Positions 22,862-34,671 of a DNA stretch of 64,000 nt are shown here, one piece after another. The stretch is taken from contig NW_006768804.1 of NCBI RefSeq assembly GCF_000204055.1, positions 238,748-302,747 on the forward strand, in the 5' to 3' direction. Position 1 is the first letter of the stretch. Each line of letters opens with the position of its first letter. The notes beneath the pieces were generated by a model, which saw nothing but the letters and a program-made list of their open reading frames with translations, was not told where the DNA came from and ran no database searches. The position numbers and the translations under genes are program-made. The DNA comes from Melampsora larici-populina 98AG31. Taxonomy: Eukaryota; Basidiomycota; Pucciniomycetes; Pucciniales; Melampsoraceae.

Positions 22862-24791
22862 TCTTTCGAAGGATTCGAACAACTTAAGTATCGGTAAGAG
22901 TTGATGATATGTTCGTAAAGAAAAGGTTATCAAACTTTAAGAACGACACAAGAAAGATTTAAGCACAATACAAGAACGAGTTGAGAAAGGGTTGAGAAAG
23001 GGTTGAGAAAGGGTTAAAAACGAGTTCAGAAGGAGTCCAAGGTCAGGAAGCAATCAAGAACAAGGTAAAATTGAGTTAAAAACGAGGTGAGAAACCAATC
23101 ATAAAAGATAATCTCAAAGAAGAAACGAGCTTGATCGTTCTTTCACGTCAAGTAAAAGGAAGAATCAATCAATAGAAACGAAATAGAAAGCGATGAGGAT
23201 AAAATTTATAATGAATATTCTGATCACTAATCACTAAAGATGATATTTGAAGGACGAGGATCTCGTAATTCTGGAGAGGACGGTGGACCTTTTATAGTGA
23301 AGAAGTGACGTCAATTTGTACTCGTTTTTTGACTTAATTTAGATAGGGGGAGAAAAGATACCAAGCTTGGTGGTATAGAGTACAGAATCTGATGTCTCAA
23401 CGTCATTCGTAGTGTTCGTGACTAGTCCATCATTTAAGGAAGTATCCTTATTTTTTAAGGTTGATTACATTTTTGAGTATCAGATTCCTTAAAATCTTCA
23501 TCTTGATCGCCTTCTTTAGGTTAGGGTCACAAGACTTGGAATTGAATTGATCAAAGTAACATCTATTAGTTCTGAGATAACCTGCTGAGTGTTAAAAAGG
23601 GGAATCATTTACCATCTTCACTTAGTTTCCTTAATTCTAAAGCCACCCTCACCTTTCCACAGACATCCCACCGTGTACCTTCCTGACAAGTTTGTCTGAC
23701 CTTGCCTTTCAGCCTAGGTTCTTGAATGTTGGTCATTTGAATAGATTATTGATCGGAAAAGATAAAATAAGCGTTATTAGTTTGTATTCTTTTTGACATC
23801 TTGAATGAACCTCCGAAACGTACCTTTGCTGTCTTTATTTCCTTTGACTGACTGTGTATCGATATCCTGGACGTGAACCAAGTGATATTACGTGCAAAAT
23901 GTCATACGTAAGTGATCCGAGTCAACTTGAGAGTGAATAAATACTGAAGATCATCTACCATCTTCTATGATTGCATCATTTCTTCACGTGCCTCCACCAT
24001 GGCCTCCACTTGCACTTGCCTCCATTTTACTCCACCTCTCTCTGTCTTCACCTCGTCAAATTGCCGTTTCAACCTCAAAACTTTGATTTTCAGAAATAGC
24101 ATTCTCCAACTCTTGATGCTTTTGACTCGTCGTACGTGGTTTTTCTTAGAACTCGGGGCTTTAGTCTTATTTTGTAAAGTTGTTTGTTTAAACGCTGGGG
24201 TCCTTAATTTCTTTTGAATTCTTATGCAGTTCTTCAATCCATGTTATTTTTGATATTGCCATTGTTTTTTGGTCATCTCTGATGTTCTGGAAGGACTGGA
24301 CCTCGTTGGGTTTCAATCCATGAAACGTGATGTATGTGTACGTTACCCTTCCATATGATGTGTAAAGTATAAGATAAGTCTTTTACTTTTCTTGTTTCAC
24401 GACGAGAGGGTCTGAGAATGATTGGCCGATGGAAGTGTCATCACTCTCTACTAAGTCCATAATGGTATGTGATGGGAGAGCGATAGAGGAAGGCAAAGAT
24501 TTTCTAGGGGTTTGAATATTCTTTGTGATGTACACGATGACTTAAGACTCGAATGGACGATTTGTTGATACAGACTAAGCATCACAGCGAAAAGATGGAC
24601 AAGTTTTGTCATTGGAAAATCGGCTTAGCGGTCCATGAGATGTATGATGTCAAAGGGAATTAGGCTGATTTCATTGTACGTAGTCAGTACAACTACAACA
24701 AACGAGCTTTACATTTTGAGTATATCTCTTACACATTGACAGATCATTTACATATCTTTATCGTTTTTTAACTGATTAAGAAGGTCCCTGT
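22862..24791. other. Upstream region of paralogue A with short tandem repeats
   Basis: Contains a three-fold GTTGAGAAAGG tandem repeat (about 22980-23016), at the same relative place as the longer minisatellite upstream of paralogue B. Farther out is a CCTCCACC-rich stretch (about 23990-24035) conserved in copy B. No coding frame is supported. It is probably promoter and intergenic DNA. Confidence 0.45.
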
Positions 24792-25409
24792 TTGGTACCA
24801 GTCAATGCGAACTTGTTCATCATGGCTGATGTTTTTGCGAACCTTCAAAGCTATATTTCATCACTGAAGATCGTTTTGTACGAACTCGGAAAATCTGAGA
24901 TCTTGCTTGCATGGATAATGGTCGATATGAGAAAAACTCGTCTCTTCCCTCTTGTATGTCTCTTTGAAGGAGAGACTTGCAACATGCCTGCTTGGGCGCT
25001 TAAAACCCAAAGGCCTTCGCATGAAATGCTGAGGACACCAGACGCGATTGTTTATGCTTTTATTTCGAGTGCTGAAGAGATCAGACGCGTGATTGTTTAT
25101 ATCAGATCTACCCTTTCCTCTAGCTACAAGTTTATGAATTCATCCAGTCACTTCCTACGCATTGATGATTTCTATATTAACAATTCACACACGCTGATTT
25201 ATGGAATTGTTTATATGTTCAAAACATTCGACTTAGCTAGGATTGCGATTTACGCATGCGAGGAGCTTGCTTTCCTGAAAAGACGAGATAAAGGCAATGG
25301 ACTTCGCGTATGCGTTCAGATGAACTTTTGGGAACGATGCAATCCGATCTATCATTTTCTCTATCTTTTCTCTTCTCAAGATTTGAAGATTGTATACGGT
25401 GACCATTGA
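24792..25409 (+). CDS. Dubious 205-codon frame, open only in copy A
   Basis: A continuous frame from ATG to TGA with no recognisable domain, signal peptide or membrane helix of normal quality. The homologous stretch in copy B (about 47960-48560) is interrupted by several stops and indels. It is therefore either a gene inactivated in copy B or a chance frame in non-coding DNA. The second option is at least as likely. Confidence 0.2.
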   Translation: MVPVNANLFIMADVFANLQSYISSLKIVLYELGKSEILLAWIMVDMRKTRLFPLVCLFEGETCNMPAWALKTQRPSHEMLRTPDAIVYAFISSAEEIRRVIVYIRSTLSSSYKFMNSSSHFLRIDDFYINNSHTLIYGIVYMFKTFDLARIAIYACEELAFLKRRDKGNGLRVCVQMNFWERCNPIYHFLYLFSSQDLKIVYGDH

Positions 25410-26010
25410 TTCAAATCAGATTACAAAAACAAGTGTAAAACACTGCCTCTTAAATTTTCACACCATCTGATTCTTACTACAGAAAGGTTGGGTCAATTTG
25501 ATCCCCTCAAATCCGAAGAATTGAGTGGCAAAAATATACTCAGTTCTTCTCGGCTGCAAGTCCCTCTGCTCACTTGATAAATAGCAAACCTACCGGGCTT
25601 TTCGGTCAAGTAAGTGCATCTCGTTTACGAGTCCACTCGTGCATTTTCTAGATAAAACTCATTTTTATATAAACAATTCCCACAGTTCACCTTATAAGAA
25701 TTTGTTGTATCTTCAAATCGTCCGAATTAGCTAGGATTGTGATTTGAGCGCAAAAGAGCCATTCTGAACAGATGAGATTACAAATGAACTCCATCTAGTT
25801 ATACGTGTTTGCATGGGCTTTTCAGATTGATACAACACGAGCTATCCTTTTCTTTTAATGGCCTGTTTGGATCAGATCATGAGAACAAGTGTAAAGCACT
25901 TTGCCTCTGAAATAAGCATATCATTTGTCTCTATCTATAGAATGCTAGGTCTCTTGGTCAGTTTGAACCCTCCAAAACCAACCGATTGAGAGACAAAGCT
26001 ATACCCAGGT
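25165..26010 (+). repeat. Internal tandem duplication in copy A (diverged)
   Basis: The stretch from about 25165 (CATTGATGATTTCTATATTAAC) to 25540 reappears in diverged form at about 25655-26010. Shared cues include TTAGCTAGGATTG, ACAAGTGTAAA(A/G)CACT and a TATACTCAG/TATACCCAG ending. Copy B of the segmental duplication has only one such unit (about 48340-48720). The duplication therefore arose in copy A, or was lost from B. Confidence 0.5.
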
Positions 26011-26460
26011 TTTGATTTCAGGTCTTTCGCATTTGGTAGATAGAAAACCACCGTACTTTTGGCCATGTAGGTGCTGCACCTCTTTTCAGTGGGACATTCA
26101 CTCCTTCAGAGGTTTGGCGTGGGCTCAAGATCGGGCGTGGTCTATGTGATAAAATAATCGGCTGCACGCTACACCAGTGCCATGGAGGACAAATGGCCCC
26201 GAAGTATGTCTCAATATTTATTGGATGGCCCCTGAAGCCAAATCTGTGGTAAGCTCATGGACACGACTTGCTAGCAGGCTTACGGATTACCCTTTGAAGA
26301 CGAAGATAGAACTTGTTGAACATACGTCGCTTGAAGCTTATGAGAGAATGGTAGTCTATGATTGGCTCTAGTCAAGCTTTACTCGACATCGAAGCGTGCA
26401 TTTAAGTGCAGCATCCCCACATCAATAACGTGATGGTGTTGAGCCCTTTCCAGGGTGGTT

Positions 26461-27465
26461 GAATGTATCATTTTCCCCTGATGATGGCACAAGCAAGCAT
26501 AAAACACGGCTTGGCCTGTTTGATTAAGTGATACGTGCGTTCCCTACTGACTGAAGCAATATACAATCTTTGATTCCTGCGGAATGGGAAGAAGATAGGA
26601 GTGAATCAAGAATTTGATATGAGTCAAGGTGAATGGCGAGGAGCTCAGCGGTAACAGTTTTTTGATATTTAAGCAAGTGGTTGTGGTACAGAAAGCAGGA
26701 GTACGTAACACAGCCTGATACACGTGTGTTCACAGAGTGTCAACAAAGCCCTCCTGAAGCCACAGAGCTCTAATTTGTCAATGCGATGGTTCATCCCTAT
26801 AACGATTCCCATTTCAATCGACTTGACGTCACTCGGATTTTACACAATCAAATCAATCGATCGACTCTATTCATCATGACTGAAGCGTTTGCTACTATAT
26901 GAGGGAATGCCCGATGTTACCTCGAAGCCAATTTCTTCTGTCACTCTCAACGATGGGATGCTAGAGGATGCTAGCCAGATGCCCGATATCTGGTGAGGAT
27001 CGACCAATCTTTCCTCAATCCGTTTCTGAGGGAAGCAGTATCATGACTCAATCGGGTTCTGACTTCCTACTCTCGTTTCTAATTTCATCCTAGGTCGTGT
27101 TGCGATCGTGACTGGTAAGTGTGCTCAACGGATTCTGTGATGAGTTTGTAGAGTCATCTAATCTCTTGGCCGTCTTTCACCTGCGATGCATTTCCAGCTC
27201 CTAGTCGAAACCCCGACTTACTGCAACTTAAACCCAGTATGACTTCTCGTACCGGTTCACGTACCAAGACAGCGATTGTAAAGATCAAGAAGGCGATCCC
27301 TGAAGCGAACGTGAAATTTCTTTACTCTGATCTTACTATCTTGTCTTCGACAAAGATTGTACATATATTGGTCAGTCAGTAGGGAACGCACGTATCACTT
27401 AATCAAACAGCCCAAGCCGTGTTTTATGCTTGCTTGTGCCATCATCAGGGGAAAATGATACATTC
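26461..27465. repeat. Inverted pair of about 105 bp flanking part of the broken SDR copy
   Basis: Bases 26461-26570 reappear as reverse complement at about 27356-27465 (compare TGATACGTGCGTTCCCTACT with AGTAGGGAACGCACGTATCA). Only the upstream member is present in copy B (about 49297-49405). The downstream member sits exactly where copy B has SDR coding sequence (end of exon 4, intron, start of exon 5). Confidence 0.8.
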
Positions 27466-27830
27466 AATGTTGCTTTGACGACGCTTTTTCCGATATCAAA
27501 ATACGCTTCGCAACTCGACAATATGCATGTTCGAATTGCGAAACTTTCCAGTTTGGCTCATAAACAACCCGGCACCCCATCATCCACCTCCTTGGAGGGC
27601 TTGTACAAAAACTGGGGCATCAACGGGGCACGTTACAAGCGGAACAGATTGACCGTGAGTTCAGCTGTGGACAATTTCTATCAAAGTCGATCTATGAGTA
27701 TCCCTGATCAGTGCTTATCTCATGATGCGTATCTGAAGTATACATTTGACGAACGAACTCCAGAAGAGACTCCAATACACAAAGTAATGTTGATTTATTT
27801 GGAATCAGAGAACTCGGATAAGGTTTGATA
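26876..27830 (+). pseudogene. Short-chain dehydrogenase/reductase pseudogene (copy A)
   Basis: It corresponds to the intact SDR at 49792-51592. The first exon begins with the same MTEAFAT but hits a TGA after eight codons. The exon with the TGxxxGIG NAD(P)-binding motif is missing between about 27120 and 27190. Exon 4 is recognisable at 27240-27355. The NNAG region is replaced by an inverted 105-bp patch (27356-27465). Exon 5 is recognisable at 27465-27654, but the YxxxK motif has become YKRNR, losing the catalytic lysine. Copy B's later exons (HPGVVATELSR onward) have no counterpart after about 27830. Clearly non-functional. Confidence 0.85.
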
Positions 27831-27889
27831 GTCAAATTGAGAAGAATACAAGGGCATTCGAAGTAATCAATCAAGAGGACATAGTGCCA

Positions 27890-28250
27890 GCTGGTGTCAT
27901 ATTTAACAGAAGTCAACATGATACCTGATGATCAAAGGATGGTAAGCATATCAAATTCCAGATTTAAATCACTTGACTTTCAATTCCATGCGATCTTATT
28001 CATACTCATGACTAATTCAAACTGATTGGTTTCAATTTTCTTCTGCTTCTAATTCCTCAGTTCTTTCCAGATGAAGTGCCTTCAAAAACTTATATAAGTA
28101 TCGCGGACTTGGAGGTCGCGCAAAGCGGCCAGCCAGGGGCTCACTTCTGCGTTCTGATATTCGACTGTTATCACAGTCTTGAATCAAAGACTATCAAAAA
28201 GCCACTGACAAAAAAGAACAGTCAGAATGCTTTGTAGGATGTTCATCATT
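27890..28250 (+). repeat. Gene-like fragment also present at 36690-37080
   Basis: Both places show GATGATnnnAG(G/A)(A)..GGTAAGCA, a TTTnAATCA(C/T)TTGACT block, a TTCTTT(C)CAGA exon-like start and a TTCATGACTAAG(A/G) stretch. The spacing and GT...AG signals suggest fragments of the same intron-containing gene, but each is too short and too degraded to name. They are listed as repeated debris. Confidence 0.35.
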
Positions 28251-31200
28251 GACACGAACGCTTAACTCAAACTTAACTCCTTCTGATCTATTACTTCATG
28301 ACTAAGACTCTATCCCCATATCTGTATGGGAGTATCATGTTGACATGAACACATAATGAGATTCATAAAAGTCTTAAACAGTTGTTGACAAATTGCAATT
28401 GTGTAAGTCAAAATCACACTAATCGTCGGGTCTACCTACCCAAATCAAGTGGGACTCGGTCTCAAAAACTACAAAACACTGTGTGTGTAAATAAAATAGC
28501 TTGATGTGCTTGCACCATCAAGGCATCCTCAGACATACATGGTATATAGAAATAAGACAATGATTTGGGTTCAAAGGAGAACTTCAATCTCCATTTTCTT
28601 CACATACACCATGGGGTAATCAGGACCATAACAATCTGAATAGAACAGAAAATGTGAAAAATAATTTGCTTTGGTGTTTATAGGATACTCGCAAGCAATC
28701 TCTTTGAGAGAACATGGGGGAAAAGGCCACTGAAGATATCCCCGCCAAAGGGAATCTGGCATCAGACCAAATTTCACCAGCAGGTTGCAAGCCCTTGGCA
28801 GACTCTTGGATACACATGTGGTTGGTCTTGTGTGAAGCTAGGGTTCTTTTGGCCATTCTCTTCTTGCCTAATCACTGGTTTGTGTCTTTCAAGACCAACC
28901 AACTAATCACAAAACTGACTGCTTTCTGGCTGACAGCTCAGCTTTGTCCAGATTATTGACAGTTCTGTTCAGCAGAACATGGCCAAAAGCAAAAATTTTG
29001 GCTGGTGTTCAACCAGACCAACATTCCATCCAATTTCAATATGTTTGCTTGAAGAACACCCAAAATAATTCAATGAATTGTAATGTATTGGTATTGTATT
29101 GCCAACCCAAAACCAAAAGCTGGATTTCCTTGTATTGGTTCAGCCAACCCAATATGGGGACATTTTTTCATGTTGGCTATTGGCAACACAAGTGATTGTG
29201 ATCCCACCCATATTGTTTGGTCTTCTGGGTTCTGCTAATTATGCTCTGCTTTACCATTTCACATTGGCTTTCATTGCATGAAAAATGCAATATAAGCCTC
29301 CATATTATATTGAGAATTGGTTTAGACTGGTGCCCCAATGCAACATGAAAGAGGTCAGACATTCCACATTGTATTGGATTGCTCCAGGCATTGTATTGTT
29401 CAAGTGCTGGAGGAGAACCAATCAGATTTGAGTCCATTCCAAACATAGCCTTGTGAAAATTTCTAAGAGAAGCTGAAACCAGTCATAATTCCATCAATTA
29501 CAGAAATCCAAGCTGAAGAAGTTTTTCAAAGGCAAAAACTGGAATGTCAGTTGCTTGGGAAAAAAGTCAGGCCACTTCTCTATGATAGAAAAAGAATCAA
29601 CTAAATGTAAATACCAACTCAAGTAGGGATCTGTTTTTCTCCTCAAACAAGTTTGCATCCTTTTTTAAGTTTTCTACATTCTTCAATTTTCTGCAAACCA
29701 CTTAAGAGTCAGATTGAACCCATATGACAAATAAAACTTTCCTTGGAAAACAGTGTATAGAAATTAAACAGAAGAAAAAACCAGACAAAGGTGTATCAAT
29801 TTACAAGCATCATTGTATTTGTAATAGTCAAGGTTCTGGCTAAAACAAAATTGCACCACATCCCATTATTGAATGGATGAGTGTTATGAGTCTTTGCAGC
29901 AGAACCTTGGCATTGAAGATTTGATCTCTATCAATAAGGAGCATGGGATTGGTGATGACCACTTATAAATCAATAAAAGTCATGCCACACAAAGTGTTTT
30001 GCATGTATTTAGTCATAATAATTGAAAGACTACCATGATTCCAATGGGAAAAGGAAACTTTTTCTTGGTTGGAACCTTCCCATTAAGAGAAGCATCAAAA
30101 TCCACCACACAAAACAAATCTGTCTTTTAGCTCAGCATATAGGAAAAATCTGGATAACAATTTAAGGAAACCTAGATGAATTTCCAGAAAAATATCAAAG
30201 CAATCATACCATTCCTGAGTGTTTTGAAAATTTGAGAAGAAAAGGACCCATGTGATAGAAGGACTGCCACCCAGAGAGAAGGACCCATGCCTTTCTTAAA
30301 ACCAAATATTCTCCCTTCAATTTTCATCAATCTGCATAATTCCCTTGTTATAATTTGTTTGAAAAATGGTCAGGAAAGTCAGATGGCTTGACACCATCAT
30401 TAAATTCAATAAAAGGGTTTTATAAAGCAGAAGCATATCCTTTTGTAGATGTTGAGAAGCAGGTTACACTTGAAGTATGAGAAGAGGGTTATGCTTGAAT
30501 TCAAGTACAGTGTTCTCTTGACATAGGACCCAGATTTTTTTCCATAAAATAAATCTCATTCTTTTCACATGTCTTTGCATCAAAATTTGAAGACACATCA
30601 TTCAAGACCAAATCACTATATATGCTTGTTTTGACCTCTTTTTATTTTTAGGATGAGTGTTTGCTTTAGGATCCAAAAGGACCCTGGCCTTTTGTTTATT
30701 ATTAATTTGTGTGTGAGTAAGAATAGGAACCAATTCATGACCCCAGTTACTGGCTAGTGAGCTGTGCAAACTTGAATCATTGCTGATACCAGCTCTGAGA
30801 CAAATAAGGGAAGGTCTTTGAATTTGACAATTGTACCCGACCCATTATTTTATCAACAGAACCATTTACTGATCAATATTCAGTGGTAAGGGCTTCCAAG
30901 CCCTCATTAATAGCCTTCAAAGCTTCATAATCACAGCTGCCATCACACATTTAAATGTTTTTAGATGGAATCTATAATTATGACTGTGATAATTATAACT
31001 CTTAGCAGTAATTCATATGGATATAGAACACAAGATACAATAAGGTAGGGAGTGGAAAATTATGTTTTTGACAATGATGAACATAATGGAAAGTAGTTTA
31101 AATGGGTGGTAAACAGCTCAATGACCTCATAACTGCAAACCAAGATCATACTCAGAGATACCCAAACTTTGAGTACAATTATGTACATGTAAATAAAGAT

Positions 31201-31750
31201 ACAAATTATACACATTCACTTATATTCATAAAGTGTTTCCAACTGCTTTTTTCTTCAAATGCAATGCATTTCCCCATGAAAAAACCACTTTTTGTTTCAT
31301 GCTTTAGTTTGGCCCTAGTGATGGAGCCAGTATGTTGGTGCACTCAAGATTTTGTGGGTGACCCCTCTCATGAGTCAAAATAGAATGGAATCTTGTGCTT
31401 GTAACACCAACCTGGGGCCTCCACAATCCCATTACCCACTGATTTGAGTGCAAGTTTTGTTGTACTTCAGTACAACACATTTTATTTTGAGTCAAAACAT
31501 TTCTCATCTTGAATTGAGTTCTGAACCTAACATTGAAGGTGATATATGAGCCTGATCAGGTTGGAAAGAGAGCTGCATCCCCAAACTTTCAAGAGGTAAA
31601 TCTCATGATGAAAAGGTATGATGACCTACCTGATGAATACCTTTAGTGTGTTTTTTGTGCATTTCCCAAAGTCTGATCTGGAATAGCATTTGACAGAAAG
31701 TGCATAAGGCACCTCAGCTGCGTGTCTCCTTGGTATTACTAGCAAATTCA
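28251..31750. other. Long non-coding stretch
   Basis: AT-rich sequence with only short, motif-free frames. A run near 29040-29450 has many ATTGTATTG-type words and may be a decayed satellite or transposon. I see no supported gene or RNA. Confidence 0.5.
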
Positions 31751-31751
31751 A

Positions 31752-33010
31752 TAGCTAATGAAATATCAATCAACTCCATGTAATTCAACAAATATGTGTA
31801 GTAACATCACTAGTAATATTTAATTACTGAAAACATTGAAATAACCTATTTTTCTCTATTCACATGATATTAAGAAGATACTTACTGCTGCCCATACTTA
31901 CTCACAGATAGGCTTGAAAGATGATGGTGGGTAATATGTTCAATGATGTTGTTTTCAATGGCCACTCGTAGTCAAAGTTCAAACAACCAAGTTGGATTGA
32001 GAAACCAACTCAGTAGCTGATCATCTAAAACAGAACCCATTGGCACATGATGAACAGAACACCATTGAGAGACTTATCGGACTCTATGTGCTAAGGTAAG
32101 AGATAGTTATACAGTAGATGAAACTGGTGAATCAGCAAGATGTGGAACCAAGACTACACATGTTAAGGTAATCCATTAGACATACAAGTCTTTATGTAGA
32201 TTTCACCTGTTATCATTTACAGATTACAGAGTAAAGGGTCACATGATCTGCTTAAACTAGTCTTGTCAGAAAGGGAGTAAGCCTCCGCAGCAGCCTATCA
32301 CCTTGATAACAATTTTAATGACTAATCAAATATCAAGCAACTACATGTAATCCCATAATTAAATGTATTCTTATGACCAGTAGCATATATATGACCTGGC
32401 CCTGTCCTTGGCTGCCCAAGCTTGCCCAATGATCTCTTGAAGGTAGGTGTTACGTGCCACAGGTCAGCTGCGCTTGGCCTTGGGAGCCCCAGGAGACCCT
32501 CCAGGGTCAGGTGATGCCCTGAAGCCGGCCATATTGCACCCGGGCAGGGCCATAGCCCCAAGCATATAATCTATTCACAAAGAAAGAAATACATGTAATG
32601 ATCAATTACATGTCCAACATACATATCAACTGTTTCTCTACTATGTTCAGTTATATCTTCTGTCTCTACTTCTTTATAGTTCCTACTATTCTCTTTTTAA
32701 TTGATACTGAAAACATATCTATTCTTCAACCCACAAATTACTCACAGATAAGCTTGGAAGATGATCTGGTGTGATATATATGATGGCAATCTTTTCTAAT
32801 CACCACATCTACTCCTTGGGAACCCAACCCATGAGCTGATCCCCTAAAACTGACTTCTGTGACATGTGATGGACACCATTAAGGGAAGTTTGGGGTTCTA
32901 TGTGCTAAAATGATAAATTGTTATAATGAAGTATGTACCCAGGGAAATCAGCTTCACATGGGACTCAGATTACACACACTAATGTAGTATATTACGCATG
33001 TGGACCTCTA
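31752..33010 (+). repeat. Diverged tandem duplication (two units of about 600 bp)
   Basis: The first unit (about 31755-32320) and second unit (about 32325-33010) share ATATCAA(T/G)CAACT(C/A)CATGTAAT at their starts. Later both have TTACTCACAGATA(G/A)GCTTG and TGAGCTGAT-type and TCTATGTGCTAA blocks in the same order. The second unit is lengthened by a GC-rich insertion at about 32390-32560. No coding sequence. Confidence 0.5.
32390..32565. mobile_element. Possible degenerate GC-rich MITE
   Basis: A GC-rich island with GGCCCTGTCC at the left and GGGCAGGGCCATAGCCC at the right, in AT-rich surroundings. It interrupts the second tandem unit. The right end resembles the termini of the nearby 33044-33360 element (GGGCTGTGACC, CCCGGCC words). 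Clean TIRs and a target duplication are not visible, so this is tentative. Confidence 0.3.
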
Positions 33011-33043
33011 TGTAATATGTGATTGTATGTGATCATCTACATA

Positions 33044-33360
33044 TAGGGCTGTGACCTGGACCCTGCTCTGCCCGGCCAACACTGCCTGACAACTTTCACA
33101 GAGCTGACAGTACGCGCCCTGGGGCATCTAAAGCTTGCTTGATGACAGCTGAATATGGCCCTGTGGGCGCTTCAGGCAGCGCGGGCGCTTGAACCGGCTG
33201 GGGTGCCAACCCTTTTTTTGCCAAAAAGCACCTTCACACTACATAGTCTCCCACTGGCCCTGGTTGGCCCTGAGCAGTTTTGAGAGGTCATCAGGCGCAC
33301 TCAGGGCTAAATTTGGCCCTGGTCCCGGCCATGGACGCACAGGGTCGGGTCACAGCCCTA
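33044..33360. mobile_element. 317-bp hAT-type MITE with 8-bp target duplication
   Basis: The element starts TAGGGCTGTGACC at 33044 and ends with its complement GGTCACAGCCCTA at 33360. The octamer TCTACATA is present on both sides (33036-33043 and 33361-33368). The interior is GC-rich in contrast to the flanks and has no gene. Short TIRs starting (T/C)AGGG with an 8-bp duplication are characteristic of non-autonomous hAT elements. Confidence 0.8.
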
Positions 33361-33368
33361 TCTACATA

Positions 33369-34671
33369 TCACGGGCTATCTGTTCACATGAGCTACTTAT
33401 ATTAGTCTCCTTTAGGTAGTCTGTTTATTACTTGTTCTCCACATCATTTTTGTTCTGACCGAGATATAAGCCCTTTATTCTTGTCTTGTTTTATAATACT
33501 CATAACCTTTACAAAATATCAATCAAACACAAATAAATTTGTTGACAATCAACAATCTGTTCATGGCCATACTCAAAAGTCCTTTTACAACCTCAACAAA
33601 GCTCTTTTGGAATTAGTAGTAGTACTAGTAGCCATGGTTTTATATTCTTTTCAGGTTATACCTTTAATTACTATTGTCAAGATTACTTATACCATATGTA
33701 ATTCACATGTAATTCACTTATAATAAGATTTATGTCTCTTATTACATGTCTTGCTCAATAAGTCCCCCTATTGACAAGATTTTTCTATAAGTATGTGCAT
33801 GATCTTGGTCTGATAAATATACAAACCCAATCTTTTTGGCATGTTTTGTTCCTTACATTTTATTATAGCAATCAGAATACAAATCACTTTGTTAACAATC
33901 AAGAATGTGCTCATATCCATCTCAGGAAGCCTTTTTGACACCTTCAATAAAGTATTTTCAAAGTGAGCAATAGTAGGCACAGGTTGATTTTCTATCACTT
34001 TCTCACATTTGGTTTATGGTTGTCAAAATTACATGTCACACCTGAGGTTGGGTGCTCAATAAGCTCACTTGTTGGCAGCATTTCATGCGGCCATATAAGG
34101 TGACCACAAGGTATTGGTCTCCAGACAAAATGATCAAATTGCATGTGTTGAACCAAAAAGCCCTTACCATGCTCCCTTGGCCTTGGGGTCCCTCTTCCTT
34201 CTTCCTCTGCATTGCCATATGTCAGAGGACACCTTGTATTTGTCTGAAATTCACATCTTACAGATTTATAACCGCATCTGATAAGAATGAATCGAAGAGG
34301 TACGATCGGTATTTGAATTCAAAAGCTTGTGAAAACTCTATAGAAGAAGGCATAAAAACATCCATGGTGTTGCAGATCAATGATCAGTTCAACCTCCTAA
34401 CATTAGTTTTTGATATCAAATAATGATGATTGATCCATGATTAGAGATATAAATTTGATGTTACAACTGTAAGAAATCAAATCACAAACACCCAAAAAAA
34501 GAGGAAAAAAACACATCAAGCTTAAACAAAGAGAAATTTTACAAAATGAGAACCTTATAAACAAATGCACCCAAAAAAGCCAAATTAAAAAAAATGAAAA
34601 GTTTCTTAACAATGAAAACAATATTTCATAAAAAATTGATGGGATGATGATAAGCATACAAACCGAAAGGT
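33369..34671. other. Non-coding region before the bZIP gene
   Basis: AT-rich, with short low-complexity frames only. The right end (about 34400-34671) lies directly downstream of the bZIP stop codon and probably contains its 3' UTR. Confidence 0.5.

Larger units (their letters stand above)
20330..27830. repeat. Segmental duplication, copy A
   Basis: This block corresponds in order and orientation to 43670-50940. Shared landmarks are: the minus-strand paralogue (20800-22861 vs 44186-46189); its upstream region with TAGAAAGCGA(T/C)GAGGATAAAA; the GTGCCTCCACC-type repeat at 23990 vs 47220; the CGTTTTGTACGA segment at 24870 vs 48030; the TGATACGTGCGTTCCCT segment at 26530 vs 49360; and the SDR gene (26876 vs 49792). 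Identity looks moderate and uneven by eye. Copy A holds an internal duplication (25165-26010) absent from copy B. Confidence 0.85.

Noticed and set aside
26461..27465. The inverted pair read as the ends of a 1 kb transposon
   Set aside because: The upstream member is ancestral duplicated DNA also present in copy B, and the enclosed sequence is the ordinary SDR locus. A templated patch explains it better than a mobile element.
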